DNA of 64,000 nucleotides, from contig JAQVHZ010000006.1 of the NCBI GenBank assembly GCA_028695965.1, positions 1 through 64,000 on the forward strand. The letters are read 5' to 3'. A program made the position numbers and the translations under genes. A model generated the notes under the pieces. It had not been told where the DNA came from. It saw only the letters and a list, made by a program, of their open reading frames with translations, and searched no databases. Positions within the stretch are counted from its first letter, which is position 1. Every line of letters begins with the position of its first letter. This DNA comes from Thermoguttaceae bacterium. Lineage in GTDB: Bacteria > Planctomycetota > Planctomycetia > Pirellulales > Thermoguttaceae. Below are positions 56,741-64,000 of the stretch, in pieces.

Positions 56741-57142
56741 GTGTTCACCGTCGCGCGTGAGTTTTCTTTTTCATATGGTCATCGACTCTATCGCTATGAA
56801 GGCAAGTGCCGACGCCTGCATGGACACAACGCCGAAGTCTGCGTCGAAATCGATATGCGCGAATTGGACGAGCAGGGTATGGCGCTCGATTTTGTCAGTC
56901 TCAAAGAGATTGTCGGAAAATGGATCGACGACGAACTCGATCATCGCGTCTTTCTTGCAAAAGACGACCCGATCGCGCAAACGCTTCTCGACGCAGGGGA
57001 GCCCGTCGTCCTCGTCGACGGCAATCCGACCGCCGAACTGCTTGCGAAGCTTATCTACGACTACGTCGAATCGCAGGGCCTGAACGTTACTCGCGTCGAT
57101 TTCTGGGAAACAAAGAGCTGCCGCGCAACGTACGTTAAATGA
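56741..57142 (+). CDS. queD: 6-carboxy-5,6,7,8-tetrahydropterin synthase QueD
   Basis: A 133-residue enzyme that converts 7,8-dihydroneopterin triphosphate to 6-carboxytetrahydropterin in queuosine/7-deazapurine synthesis. Zinc-binding His residues are in FSYGHRL and LHGHN, with the catalytic Cys just before (KCRRLHGHN). The GTG start at 56741 is fixed by GGGAGG 5 bases upstream; an ATG at 56675 would add 22 residues with no such site. The length is normal. QueG lies 2.7 kb upstream on the other strand; queC, queE and tgt are not in the window. Confidence 0.92.
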   Translation: MFTVAREFSFSYGHRLYRYEGKCRRLHGHNAEVCVEIDMRELDEQGMALDFVSLKEIVGKWIDDELDHRVFLAKDDPIAQTLLDAGEPVVLVDGNPTAELLAKLIYDYVESQGLNVTRVDFWETKSCRATYVK

Positions 57143-57186
57143 CGCGCCGCGCGCAACGCGCCTAAAAAATAGGGGATAAAATTACG

Positions 57187-57546
57187 ATGAGCGCTCAAAA
57201 TATAACGTGCATTGTGTGTCCGAGGGGCTGCGCGTTGGAGGTCGACGCAGAGTCGGGAACCGTCGCGGGAAACTCGTGCAAGCGCGGCGTCGACTACGGA
57301 ATCGCCGAGGCGACCAATCCCGTCCGAACGCTGACGACGACCGTGCGCGTCGTCGACCAGAACGGCGACTATCTGGGCGTCGTCCCCGTCAGAACGTCAG
57401 GACCGGCGCCCAAAGGTTGTATGTTTGACGCAATGAAAGTCATCAACGCCGTTCGCGCGACCAAGCCGATTAAACGCGGCGACGTGCTCGTTCCCAATAT
57501 TTTGAACACGGGCGTCGACGTCGTCGCCACCCGCGAGTTCCTCTAA
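57187..57546 (+). CDS. DUF1667 domain protein
   Basis: A 119-residue protein of the DUF1667 family. The N-terminal CIVCPRGC motif and a later NSCKRG look like a metal or iron-sulfur site, and a late Cys is in KGCMFD. In clostridia and relatives DUF1667 proteins are found next to a glycerol-3-phosphate dehydrogenase-like flavoprotein pair. No such gene is present here, so its partner is unknown. AGGGGAT lies before the ATG. It is 44 bases after queD and 67 bases before the phosphoglycerate mutase gene on the same strand. Confidence 0.85.
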   Translation: MSAQNITCIVCPRGCALEVDAESGTVAGNSCKRGVDYGIAEATNPVRTLTTTVRVVDQNGDYLGVVPVRTSGPAPKGCMFDAMKVINAVRATKPIKRGDVLVPNILNTGVDVVATREFL

Positions 57547-57613
57547 AATTATCGCAAGCAGCATTGAGTCCGATCGGACGGGCGCGTTCGGTCGGCGCTA
57601 GAAGGATACAGAA

Positions 57614-58870
57614 ATGAATAATTGCAAACGCGTCGTGGTCATACCAGACGGTTTTGCGGACGATAAAATAGAATCGCTTGATGATCGCACGCCCATGCAA
57701 GCGGCGCAGACGCCGACTTTGGATCGCTGGGCTCCCATGGGCGTGCAGGGTCGTTCGTTCAATGTTCCGAACACGCTTTCGCCCGGCTCCGACGTCGCGA
57801 CGCTCTCGCTATTAGGCTACGATCCGCTCGAAATGTACACCGGCCGCGCGCCCCTCGAGGTCGCCGCGCAAGGGATCGAAATGGGCCCGAACGACTGGGC
57901 GTGGCGGTGCAATCTCGTAACGTTAGAGAACGAGATCATGAAATCGTTCACTGCCGGACACATTTCCAGCGAAGACGGGGCAGAGCTTCTCGGCGATTTA
58001 CAGCGCGACGTCGCGCCCCTTTGGAAAGAAATTGCGCCCGAAATTGGCGGCTCCGTCGAATTTGTGCCAGGCGTCAGCTATCGCAACGTCGTGATTATTC
58101 ATCCGGAATCGGACGACAAGCCGCTGCCGTTCGGCCCTGAGACGAAGACCTTTCCGCCGCACGACTATTCCGACCGATCCATCGCGTACGTTCGTCCGCA
58201 AGGGCCCGGCGCCGACGCCGTGCGCAAACTGACAGCCGTGTGCGCCGAATACATGAAGACCGCCAGGACGAACGCGCGCCGGGTCGCCGAAGGCAAATTG
58301 CCCGCGACCGACTGCTGGCTCTGGGGCCAAGGCAAGCGTCCCTCGACGATTACCTTTGCAGAAAAGTTCAACTGGGGTCAAGGCGCGATGATTACCGCCG
58401 TTGACCTCCTTCGCGGTATCGCAACGATTCTAGGCTGGGACGTTCTCGACGTCCCCGGCGCGACCGGATACGTCGACACGAATTTTGCCGGTAAAGGCGA
58501 AGCGGCGGCCAAAGCGCTCGACGATTACGATATCGTCGTCGTTCACGTCGAAGCGCCCGACGAGGCAGGACACGAAGGAAGCGTCGAGAAGAAGATTCGG
58601 TCGCTCGAACAGATCGATCAGGAAACGCTCCCGCCCATCTTGGAGAAATTACAGACGTTCTCCAATTGGCGGCTGTTGATTTCTCCGGACCATCCGACCC
58701 CTGTCGCAACGAAGACGCACTCGCGCGGACACGTTCCGTGGATGATCCTCGGTTCGGACGTAACGGGCGACGGCATGACGTCTTACGACGAAACAACCGG
58801 CGAAGCGTCGAGTCGATTCTATCACGAAGGCAGCGAGCTCATGGAGCTCTTCCTGCACGGGGCCCTCTGA
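57614..58870 (+). CDS. apgM: Cofactor-independent phosphoglycerate mutase, archaeal type
   Basis: A 418-residue alkaline-phosphatase-fold enzyme interconverting 2- and 3-phosphoglycerate. Asp12 (IPDGFAD) and Ser59 (SPGSDVA) are the metal-binding Asp and the nucleophilic Ser. DEAGHEGSVEKKI and SPDHPTPVATKTHSRGH supply the remaining metal ligands. This is the aPGAM branch (about 400 residues), not GpmI (about 510). With the PPi-type phosphofructokinase it suggests a glycolytic set common in planctomycetes and anaerobes. GAAGGA precedes the ATG. Confidence 0.93.
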   Translation: MNNCKRVVVIPDGFADDKIESLDDRTPMQAAQTPTLDRWAPMGVQGRSFNVPNTLSPGSDVATLSLLGYDPLEMYTGRAPLEVAAQGIEMGPNDWAWRCNLVTLENEIMKSFTAGHISSEDGAELLGDLQRDVAPLWKEIAPEIGGSVEFVPGVSYRNVVIIHPESDDKPLPFGPETKTFPPHDYSDRSIAYVRPQGPGADAVRKLTAVCAEYMKTARTNARRVAEGKLPATDCWLWGQGKRPSTITFAEKFNWGQGAMITAVDLLRGIATILGWDVLDVPGATGYVDTNFAGKGEAAAKALDDYDIVVVHVEAPDEAGHEGSVEKKIRSLEQIDQETLPPILEKLQTFSNWRLLISPDHPTPVATKTHSRGHVPWMILGSDVTGDGMTSYDETTGEASSRFYHEGSELMELFLHGAL

Positions 58871-58903
58871 CCGTTTTAAATTTCAGATAAAAGGAGCTTT
58901 GAT

Positions 58904-59659
58904 ATGAAACGAATTTTTAGCGCCGCCCTCTGCGCGACGATTATCTTCTCCTTCCTCTCCAAAGCGTCGGCTGCGGAGAAAAAAGAAGAAAAACCTGTCT
59001 TTGACGCGATCGCCGCCTCGCAAGCCGACGACGATAAGTACGAATGGACCTATCTGTTTGACGGCGAGTCCCTGAAAAACTGGACCGCTATCCAAGACGG
59101 GGACGACATTGTCCGAGTCGAAGACGACGTCCTCGTCTTGGGCATGGGCCCGACGACCACGTTGATTCGATTCGAAGAAGAAGGCTCCGAAATCACGATC
59201 CCGCGCGAGAATTACGAAATCGAGTACGTTTCGCGCCGGACCGCCGGCGTGGACTTCTTCTCCGCCTTGACCTTTCCGATCGGCGACAAGTACGTAACGT
59301 TCGTTAACGGCGGCTGGGGCGGCTTTGTCGTTGGAATCTCGAATATCGACGATATGGACGCGTCGGAAAACTCCACGTCGAGCTTCATGAACTTCAAGAC
59401 GGACCAATGGTACCGTTTCCGCGTCCAAGTGACGAATCGAGCCCTGCGCGTCTGGATCAACGACGAAAAAATCATTGATTACATTGTCGAAGGCCATTCT
59501 TTGCGCACGCGCTTTGAAGTCTCGCGCTGCGAACCGCTCGGATTCGCCAGCTGGGCCAGCGAAGGCGAATTGAAAGTCGTTCGCACTCGCGCGCTGACCG
59601 AAGAGGAAATCGCAGAGATCGACGCGAACGCTGTGGAAGCCGCTCGATTCTCGTTTTGA
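58904..59659 (+). CDS. Secreted DUF1080 (3-keto-disaccharide hydrolase-like) protein
   Basis: A 251-residue exported protein. Signal peptide MKRIFSAALCATIIF with cleavage near residue 24. The remainder is a single DUF1080 (PF06439) concanavalin-like beta-sandwich: LFDGESLKNWTA, the strand EITIPRENYEIEYVSRR, and WYRFRVQVTNRALRVWINDEKIID. Family members are reported as 3-keto-glycoside hydrolases, working with Gfo/Idh/MocA oxidoreductases; one such oxidoreductase is at 637-2103 but far away. AAGGAG precedes the ATG. The last 20 residues are a Glu/Ala helix. Confidence 0.88.
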   Translation: MKRIFSAALCATIIFSFLSKASAAEKKEEKPVFDAIAASQADDDKYEWTYLFDGESLKNWTAIQDGDDIVRVEDDVLVLGMGPTTTLIRFEEEGSEITIPRENYEIEYVSRRTAGVDFFSALTFPIGDKYVTFVNGGWGGFVVGISNIDDMDASENSTSSFMNFKTDQWYRFRVQVTNRALRVWINDEKIIDYIVEGHSLRTRFEVSRCEPLGFASWASEGELKVVRTRALTEEEIAEIDANAVEAARFSF

Positions 59660-59694
59660 CGCGGCGGCGCGCCCTTTGTTGAGAAAGAACGCTG

Positions 59695-60102
59695 ATGGAA
59701 CCGAAGGAACAAACCTTTGTCATGTTGAAGCCGGACGCCGTAGAGCGCGGCTTAATTGGAGAAATCGTCGCGCGATTGGAGCGTAAAGGGCTGAAGCCCG
59801 TCAAGTTTCTTTGGCGCGACGTCTCTCTTGAACTGGCGAAACAACATTACGCGCATCTGGTCGACAAGCCGTTCTTTCCGAAAATTGCCGCCTTTATCAC
59901 GCGCGGCCCCGTCATTGCGACAATTTGGGAAGGCCGAGCCGCCGTCGAGGTCGTGCGTCGGCTCGTCGGCGCCACCGACCCCGTGAAAGCCGAGCCGGGC
60001 ACGATTCGAGGCGATTACGGACTCAATATGACGGAGAATCTCGTCCATGCGTCCGATTCTGTCGACGCAGCGAAGCGAGAGATCGACCTTTTCTTCAACT
60101 GA
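59695..60102 (+). CDS. ndk: Nucleoside diphosphate kinase
   Basis: A 135-residue enzyme that balances nucleoside triphosphates. Lys12 in VMLKPDAVERG and the phosphohistidine His118 in NLVHASDS are present, with RGDYG before it. Length is slightly short of the usual 140 but all motifs are intact. It lies 35 bases after the DUF1080 gene. Confidence 0.96.
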   Translation: MEPKEQTFVMLKPDAVERGLIGEIVARLERKGLKPVKFLWRDVSLELAKQHYAHLVDKPFFPKIAAFITRGPVIATIWEGRAAVEVVRRLVGATDPVKAEPGTIRGDYGLNMTENLVHASDSVDAAKREIDLFFN

Positions 60103-60233
60103 TTTTTTAGCGCGTCTGCTTAGAGCGCCAGCCGGATCGTCGAGCCGCGGTATTTGCCGGCTCGTCTGGATCCGGTTGGATTTTTCTTGCCTGCGTTCTT
60201 GTTCCCCTCTTTTGGTAAATTTCAAAACGTCTC

Positions 60234-60263
60234 TTGACTCAATTCGAAAAGAAACGTTATAGT
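60234..60263 (+). promoter_or_regulatory. Sigma70-type promoter of the PpiC/SurA-like gene
   Basis: TTGACT (60234-60239), an 18-bp spacer and TATAGT (60258-60263) lie 83 bases before the start codon. Confidence 0.7.
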
Positions 60264-60346
60264 CCTCGAACAGCCGTGTTGTCGGCTGAACGCAACGATA
60301 ATTAATAGTCAATCGTATTCGAGCACAAGGTCGAGAGACGAGTAAT

Positions 60347-62263
60347 ATGAACGGTTTAAATAAGTTTATGGTGAGCGTGAGCGCGGCGGTTCTGCTGGGG
60401 TTGACCGCCGTAGGCGCCGACGCGGCGGAAAAAGTTTCGGTCAGAAAATCGGCGAATCGCGCGGTCAATAACGTCGCGGCGGAAAACCCGATTCGTCAAG
60501 ACGCCAGACGGCTCTATCCGGAAATTGTCGCCGAAGTCAACGGCGAACAGATCACGCTCGCGCAGCTTCAAGAGGAATCGCTCAAAGCGCACGGCGAAGA
60601 CGTTCTGTCGCGCATCTTGAACCGCGCTCTTGTCCTTGCCGAATGCAAGCGTCAAGGAATTGCAATCACGCGCAGCGACGTCGACGAGGAAATCGAACGG
60701 TTGGCCAAATCGTTCCGGCTCACGAAATCTCAATACCTCGACGTCGTTCAAAAAGATTCCTCGATGGACTATCAGGAATACGCCGAAGAGGTCGTCTGGC
60801 CGAGACTCGCGCTCCAAGCGCTGGTCGCCGACAAGATCAAGCTGACCGACGAAGAGCTGGAAGCCGCCTACCTGAAATCGTACGGTCCGTCGATCTCGCT
60901 CCAGATGATCGTCTGTGAAACGCAGGAGAAAGCTGACGAAATCCGCGCGCGCGTCGTAGACGGCGGCGAAGATTTCGGCACAGTGGCTAAAGACGAATCG
61001 CTCGACGTCGCGACCGCCTCGAACAAGGGCCGTATGCAGCCGATTTTCCACGGCACGCTTGCCGATAAAAATATGGAAGACCTGCTCTTTGCGCTCGAAG
61101 TCGACCAGGTCTCCGCAGTCATCGGGCCTTACGGACCCCAAAATCAATTCGTCCTGTTCCGATGCGAAAACAAATACGATCCGATCGTGCCGCAAGAGCA
61201 AATCGACACGGTCAAAGACCGAATTCAAGTTCAAGCGAGCGCCGCTAAGCTCAAGGCCGCCGCCAACGAGCTCTTCGAGCGGCTCGGACGCGAAGCGAAC
61301 GTCGTCAACGTCATTGCGGACCCGACCCTTGCGAAACAGTTTCCGAACGTCGCCGCAACGATCGACGGCAAGCCGATCTACTTGGACGCCGTCGTGGAAA
61401 TGTGCATGAAGTTGTACGCCGAACAAGACTTGGCTACGATGATTTCGATCGCGCTCATTCGTCAAGAATGCAAGAAAGTCGGCTTGGAAGTTACCGATCA
61501 GGACGTCGCCACCGACGTCTGGATCCACGCCGCCGAAACGACCTTCCCATTGCGGGACGGCTCGCCGAACATTAAAGAGTACCTGCGCAACGAGTTGGCG
61601 AAATACAACACGACCGAAGAGAACTACAAGCGTACGATCGTCTGGCCGAGCGTCGCGCTGCGCAAGTTGTCCGAGGGCATGGTTAAGGTTACCGAAGAAG
61701 ACGTGCAAAAGAGCTTTGAAGCGAACTTTGGCGAGAGCGTCCAATGCCTCGGCATTGTCCTTGGCGACGAACGGCGCGCGCGCGAAGTCTGGCAAAAAGC
61801 GCGGACTATGCCCGAGAAAGAGAACCGAACCCTCGAAGACGTCTTCGGCGAACTTGCCGCAAGTTATTCGATGGAGCCCGACAGCAAGCAGATGCGCGGC
61901 AGAATCGCTCCAATTGTGAAAAACGGCGGTTTCCCCGAACTCGAGGACGAAGCCTTTGCGCTCAAGCCGGGCGAAATGTCTCAGATCATCCAAGTCGACG
62001 CTTCAACCTTTGTCATCTTGTACTGCCAAGAGCGTATCCCGGCGCGCGACGTTACCCTAGACGACGTCCGCGACCAAATCGTCTCGCAGATCCGCAAGAT
62101 GCGCGAAGTTACCGCCGCTGGCGAATTCTACGCCAACACGATCAAACGCGCCACGATCGTCGATAATTTGACCCAGCAGTCGATCTCCCCGGCGACCGCA
62201 AGCGCAAGAGAGAGCAGAGCGGCAAGAGTCGCCGCGCCGGAACCGTCGACCACAAGACGTTAA
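60347..62263 (+). CDS. Exported SurA/PpiC-like peptidyl-prolyl isomerase, two tandem modules
   Basis: A 638-residue periplasmic chaperone. Signal peptide to about residue 27 (VGADAA). Two copies of a SurA-N-like helical region plus a PpiC rotamase-type domain follow: the first from about 60 (VAEVNGEQITLAQL) to 300, with SLQMIVCET and DFGTVAKDES, the second from about 340 (AATIDGKPIYLDAV) to 585, with VQCLGIVLG and QMRGRIAPIVKN. The rotamase core in each copy is recognisable but several canonical residues differ, so activity is uncertain. The tail is basic and Ser/Ala-rich. It could help fold the large exported proteins encoded nearby; that link is inference. Confidence 0.85.
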   Translation: MNGLNKFMVSVSAAVLLGLTAVGADAAEKVSVRKSANRAVNNVAAENPIRQDARRLYPEIVAEVNGEQITLAQLQEESLKAHGEDVLSRILNRALVLAECKRQGIAITRSDVDEEIERLAKSFRLTKSQYLDVVQKDSSMDYQEYAEEVVWPRLALQALVADKIKLTDEELEAAYLKSYGPSISLQMIVCETQEKADEIRARVVDGGEDFGTVAKDESLDVATASNKGRMQPIFHGTLADKNMEDLLFALEVDQVSAVIGPYGPQNQFVLFRCENKYDPIVPQEQIDTVKDRIQVQASAAKLKAAANELFERLGREANVVNVIADPTLAKQFPNVAATIDGKPIYLDAVVEMCMKLYAEQDLATMISIALIRQECKKVGLEVTDQDVATDVWIHAAETTFPLRDGSPNIKEYLRNELAKYNTTEENYKRTIVWPSVALRKLSEGMVKVTEEDVQKSFEANFGESVQCLGIVLGDERRAREVWQKARTMPEKENRTLEDVFGELAASYSMEPDSKQMRGRIAPIVKNGGFPELEDEAFALKPGEMSQIIQVDASTFVILYCQERIPARDVTLDDVRDQIVSQIRKMREVTAAGEFYANTIKRATIVDNLTQQSISPATASARESRAARVAAPEPSTTRR

Positions 62264-62300
62264 ACTGAAACAAACGACCTATGCGTCGCTAATCGAACGG

Positions 62301-62410
62301 CGACGCGCAACGCGCTCGGATCCAGCCGACCAACGAGGGCGGTTCCGCAAGGGACAAGCCGCCGCGGTCGAGACGATTCGGGTCTTCCCCAAGCGTTGCG
62401 CGTCGTTTTT
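62301..62410 (+). ncRNA. Structured RNA element or extended terminator after the PpiC-like gene
   Basis: CGACGCGCAACGC (62301-62313) pairs perfectly with GCGTTGCGCGTCG (62393-62405), followed by TTTTT. Inside are nested stems: CGACC (62327-62331) with GGTCG (62366-62370), GGCGG (62338-62342) with CCGCC (62359-62363), and an apex TTCC-GCAA-GGGA with a GNRA tetraloop. The result is one long hairpin of about 105 bases, larger than an ordinary terminator. The fold is like a small SRP RNA in outline, but the invariant AGCA loop sequence is not there. It may be just a large terminator of the upstream gene. Confidence 0.45.
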
Positions 62411-62743
62411 AATTTCTTGCGCGGGTCCGCTCTCAGGCGCTTCACTCGCCCACGTCCTTCCCCTGCGCCCGCTGTAACGCCCTTTCTTCTTTGGCGGCGC
62501 CGTCTTCCGACTTAGTCTGGCGATTTGTCTCCGAACGACTCCAACCTATTCAAAGCCGAAGAACAAAAAAGAACAGAACAGCCGACTCTTTATAGCCAAA
62601 AAAGATTTCAACGACCGACGGACTTTTTTTTGATTTTTCTCATTTTTCTTATTTTTATCTCTCCAAACGCAATTATTTCTCATACATAGTCTATAGACGC
62701 CCAATTGTCAAAAACGAGTCCCGCGCCACATAAGGAACAAGAG
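62411..62743. other. Intergenic region after the structured element
   Basis: Nothing is supported here. The 3' half (about 62560-62700) is strongly AT-rich and probably holds the promoter of the small membrane protein gene, but no clear -35/-10 pair stands out. Confidence 0.35.
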
Positions 62744-63004
62744 ATGAAAGAATTGATCGCAAATTTCTTTTTAACGCTCATTCTGTGCGGCATATTAATT
62801 GTAGAAGTGATTTACCTTTACTCTTTCGCCGCGAAACGCGTCGAGACGCATATAAATACAGGGATGTTTAGAACGCCCCGAGGCGCGTTCAACGCCGTCG
62901 GCGACGTTGTGACGCTATTTGCCCTCAATCTGATGATTTTAGTATTCCTGGACGTGCTTTTTATCTGCGCCAATTACCACTTGTTTCCTTTTCTGTTCCT
63001 GTAA
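62744..63004 (+). CDS. Small membrane protein of unknown function
   Basis: An 86-residue protein with two transmembrane helices (about 5-27 and 56-80) joined by a basic loop (KRVETHINTG). The ATG at 62744 has AAGGA 7 bases upstream; the in-frame start at 62705 has none and would add 13 hydrophilic residues. I do not recognise a family. It stands before an inverted repeat and the HicB-like gene, with no sign of functional linkage. Confidence 0.6.
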   Translation: MKELIANFFLTLILCGILIVEVIYLYSFAAKRVETHINTGMFRTPRGAFNAVGDVVTLFALNLMILVFLDVLFICANYHLFPFLFL

Positions 63005-63105
63005 TACTTGCTGGGCGATGTATTTAACCTAACCGCGCCCGTTGTCGTCTAGTAAGACGTGGACGAATTGATTATTTTTCTCATAGGAATGAGCTCCCTT
63101 TTTTG

Positions 63106-63135
63106 GTTCTTTTATAGAAATTTCCAAAAAAGAAC
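63106..63135 (+). promoter_or_regulatory. Inverted repeat upstream of the HicB-like gene
   Basis: GTTCTTTT (63106-63113) and AAAAGAAC (63128-63135) form a perfect 8-bp inverted repeat 36 bases before the start codon, overlapping where a promoter would lie. It may be an operator for an autoregulator or a weak terminator of the upstream gene. Confidence 0.4.
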
Positions 63136-63157
63136 TTAAAATAAAGGCATGGGAAGG

Positions 63158-63171
63158 AGGACGAGCGTCCT
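63158..63171 (+). promoter_or_regulatory. Small hairpin covering the ribosome binding site of the HicB-like gene
   Basis: AGGAC (63158-63162) pairs with GTCCT (63167-63171) around a GAGC loop, just before the ATG at 63172. It includes the last three bases of AGGAGG (63155-63160), the likely ribosome binding site, and could lower translation. Confidence 0.4.
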
Positions 63172-63468
63172 ATGGGACTGAAAAGACATTACGAATATTA
63201 TGCCGCGTTAGAGCCTTGTTCCGACGGATACGGAGTCTATTTCCCCGATCTTCCGGGCGCGGCGTCCGGCGGCGTCGACATAGACGCAGCCGCGTTGAAC
63301 GCGCAAGAATGCTTGGCGCTGCATCTCTACGGCATGGAAGAAGACGGCGACGAGATCCCGCTCCCGTCGACACGGGAGCAAATCGACGCGCCGGTAGGCG
63401 TAGAACTCATATTAATCTCTGTAGATATGAGCGATTTCTATCCGGAATATTTCGAAGAAATATCTTAA
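63172..63468 (+). CDS. HicB-like antitoxin-family protein, orphan
   Basis: A 98-residue protein of the HicB-like fold (degenerate RNase-H-like domain): YYAALEPCSDGYGVYFPDLPGA, then ALNAQECLALHLYGMEEDGDEIPLPS. There is no C-terminal DNA-binding domain. In toxin-antitoxin loci a HicA of about 60 residues with a double-stranded RNA-binding fold precedes or follows HicB; no such frame lies in the 170 bases upstream or directly downstream. It is therefore an orphan here, or a member of the solitary HicB-like group with another role. AGGAGG lies 11 bases before the ATG, partly inside a hairpin. Confidence 0.75.
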   Translation: MGLKRHYEYYAALEPCSDGYGVYFPDLPGAASGGVDIDAAALNAQECLALHLYGMEEDGDEIPLPSTREQIDAPVGVELILISVDMSDFYPEYFEEIS

Positions 63469-64000
63469 GGCGCGCCCTCAAAAAGGGCTAATTTTTTAGC
63501 TCCAGAAAAAAGCTAAAAGAAAAGCTAAAAGAACAAGCATAATTTCAGGCTTTTAGAGGAAAAAGGGAAAGAGCGCCGAACGCCGCCTGCGAGCGTTTAA
63601 CCCCGTAAAATGACGAATGAGCCTATCAAAAACAAAGAATTTTTATCGACCGCTCCAAAAGACGCCTCTTCAACGGTCGTCTTTGCCGATCGATCTTCCA
63701 TACTGACCTATTGCCTCTCTCAAGTCATTGCCAATCAACAGAAAGTCTTCTCTTAAATCAGCGGCGTCGTCTTCCCAAATTCTGTATTTTCGCGGATAGG
63801 TCTTCCTTTCCGGGAACATTTCGAACGTCTGCGCGGCGTCTCAGAGCTGCCACGCCAGCCTGCAATATTGACTTTTTCTCTAAAATGGTTTTCCCTTTTT
63901 TCATCTTCTTCTCCGTAAACGCACAGACCAAGCACATTTACTTTTCGTTACAGCCGCCCTGCTGAACACTGCCTTTTGGTATTTTTCACCCCCACTGCCA
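63469..64000. other. Gene-poor right end of the window
   Basis: Apart from a weak 49-codon minus-strand frame (63670-63819), nothing is supported. Fragments of coding-like composition on the minus strand between 63670 and 63930 in different frames suggest a decayed gene. Confidence 0.35.
63670..63819 (-). pseudogene. Candidate small ORF or gene remnant
   Basis: A 49-residue frame starting MFPERKTYPRKYRIWEDD and continuing with ADLREDFLLIGNDLREAI has the heptad pattern and charge balance of real protein sequence. There is no ribosome binding site. A TGA lies 21 bases upstream of the ATG in the same frame, and the coding-like signal extends upstream past it, so it may be the 3' end of an inactivated gene. 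No family is recognised. Confidence 0.25.

Noticed and set aside
60356..61993. A 545-codon minus-strand frame opposite the PpiC-like gene
   Set aside because: Antisense shadow; the plus strand has a promoter, signal peptide and recognisable domains.
62301..62410. Identification of the structured element as small SRP RNA
   Set aside because: Size and single-hairpin shape fit, but the conserved AGCA internal loop and GGAAG apex context are missing.
63004..63171. A HicA toxin gene upstream of the HicB-like gene
   Set aside because: No frame of suitable length or composition is present on the plus strand between the two genes.

Overview
The window looks like a chromosomal segment of a planctomycete, probably of the Pirellulales. 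The evidence is a giant protein with an N-terminal LEPR-XLL-type box, a DUF1559 prepilin-like protein followed by a small carboxypeptidase-regulatory-like lipoprotein, Tat-exported Gfo/Idh/MocA and DHDPS-family enzymes, a DUF1080 protein and a pyrophosphate-type phosphofructokinase. waaA implies a Kdo-containing outer membrane. Promoters that can be read are sigma70-like (TTGNNN, 16-18 bp, TANNNT), and most starts have a clear AGGAG-type ribosome binding site, which decided several start codons. I see no insertion sequence, integrase, prophage or CRISPR array.

Layout. 1-220: the 3' end of an unrecognised gene and a tiny overlapping ORF. 637-5195 (+): Tat-exported oxidoreductase, DUF1559 pseudopilin, lipoprotein, Tat-exported DHDPS-like enzyme. 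5319-6467 (-): radical SAM/SPASM protein. 6590-16090 (-): a 3166-residue exported protein built of about 30 tandem secretin-N-like repeats with no secretin barrel. 16558-24911: ArfB, DUF3467, YycJ-type metallohydrolase, WaaA, NRAMP-related transporter, a membrane protein, a PP2C phosphatase and HisF. 24996-29730 (+): intact PilT, a membrane-anchored PilB/GspE relative that has lost its Walker A lysine, and two membrane proteins. 29776-33629: DinG-like helicase and MiaB. 33805-35375 (-): tRNA-Ile and PPi-PFK.

36535-52290 (+) is one gene of 5251 codons. It has a LEPR-XLL-like box, a papain-like module, PPC-like and Fn3-like modules, a caspase-like module and nine CSLREA/beta-helix cassettes. 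Both peptidase-like modules appear to lack catalytic residues. It ends at a strong terminator.

52857-64000: QueG and a membrane-anchored protein (-), tRNA-Gln, a candidate small transcription unit with a 20-residue peptide (-), a Gly-rich exported protein (-), QueD, DUF1667, an archaeal-type phosphoglycerate mutase, DUF1080, Ndk, a double-module PpiC/SurA-like chaperone with a structured RNA element behind it, a small membrane protein and an orphan HicB-like protein.

How it fits together: much of the DNA encodes envelope and surface functions (two giant exported proteins, pseudopilin, PilT and its degenerate partner, periplasmic PPIase, WaaA). Housekeeping genes for translation and tRNA modification (ArfB, MiaB, QueD, QueG), glycolysis (PPi-PFK, ApgM) and nucleotide or histidine synthesis lie between them. 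The best candidates for undescribed biology are the two giant proteins, the pseudo-ATPase beside PilT, the small minus-strand transcription unit at 55317-55600 and the structured element at 62301-62410.
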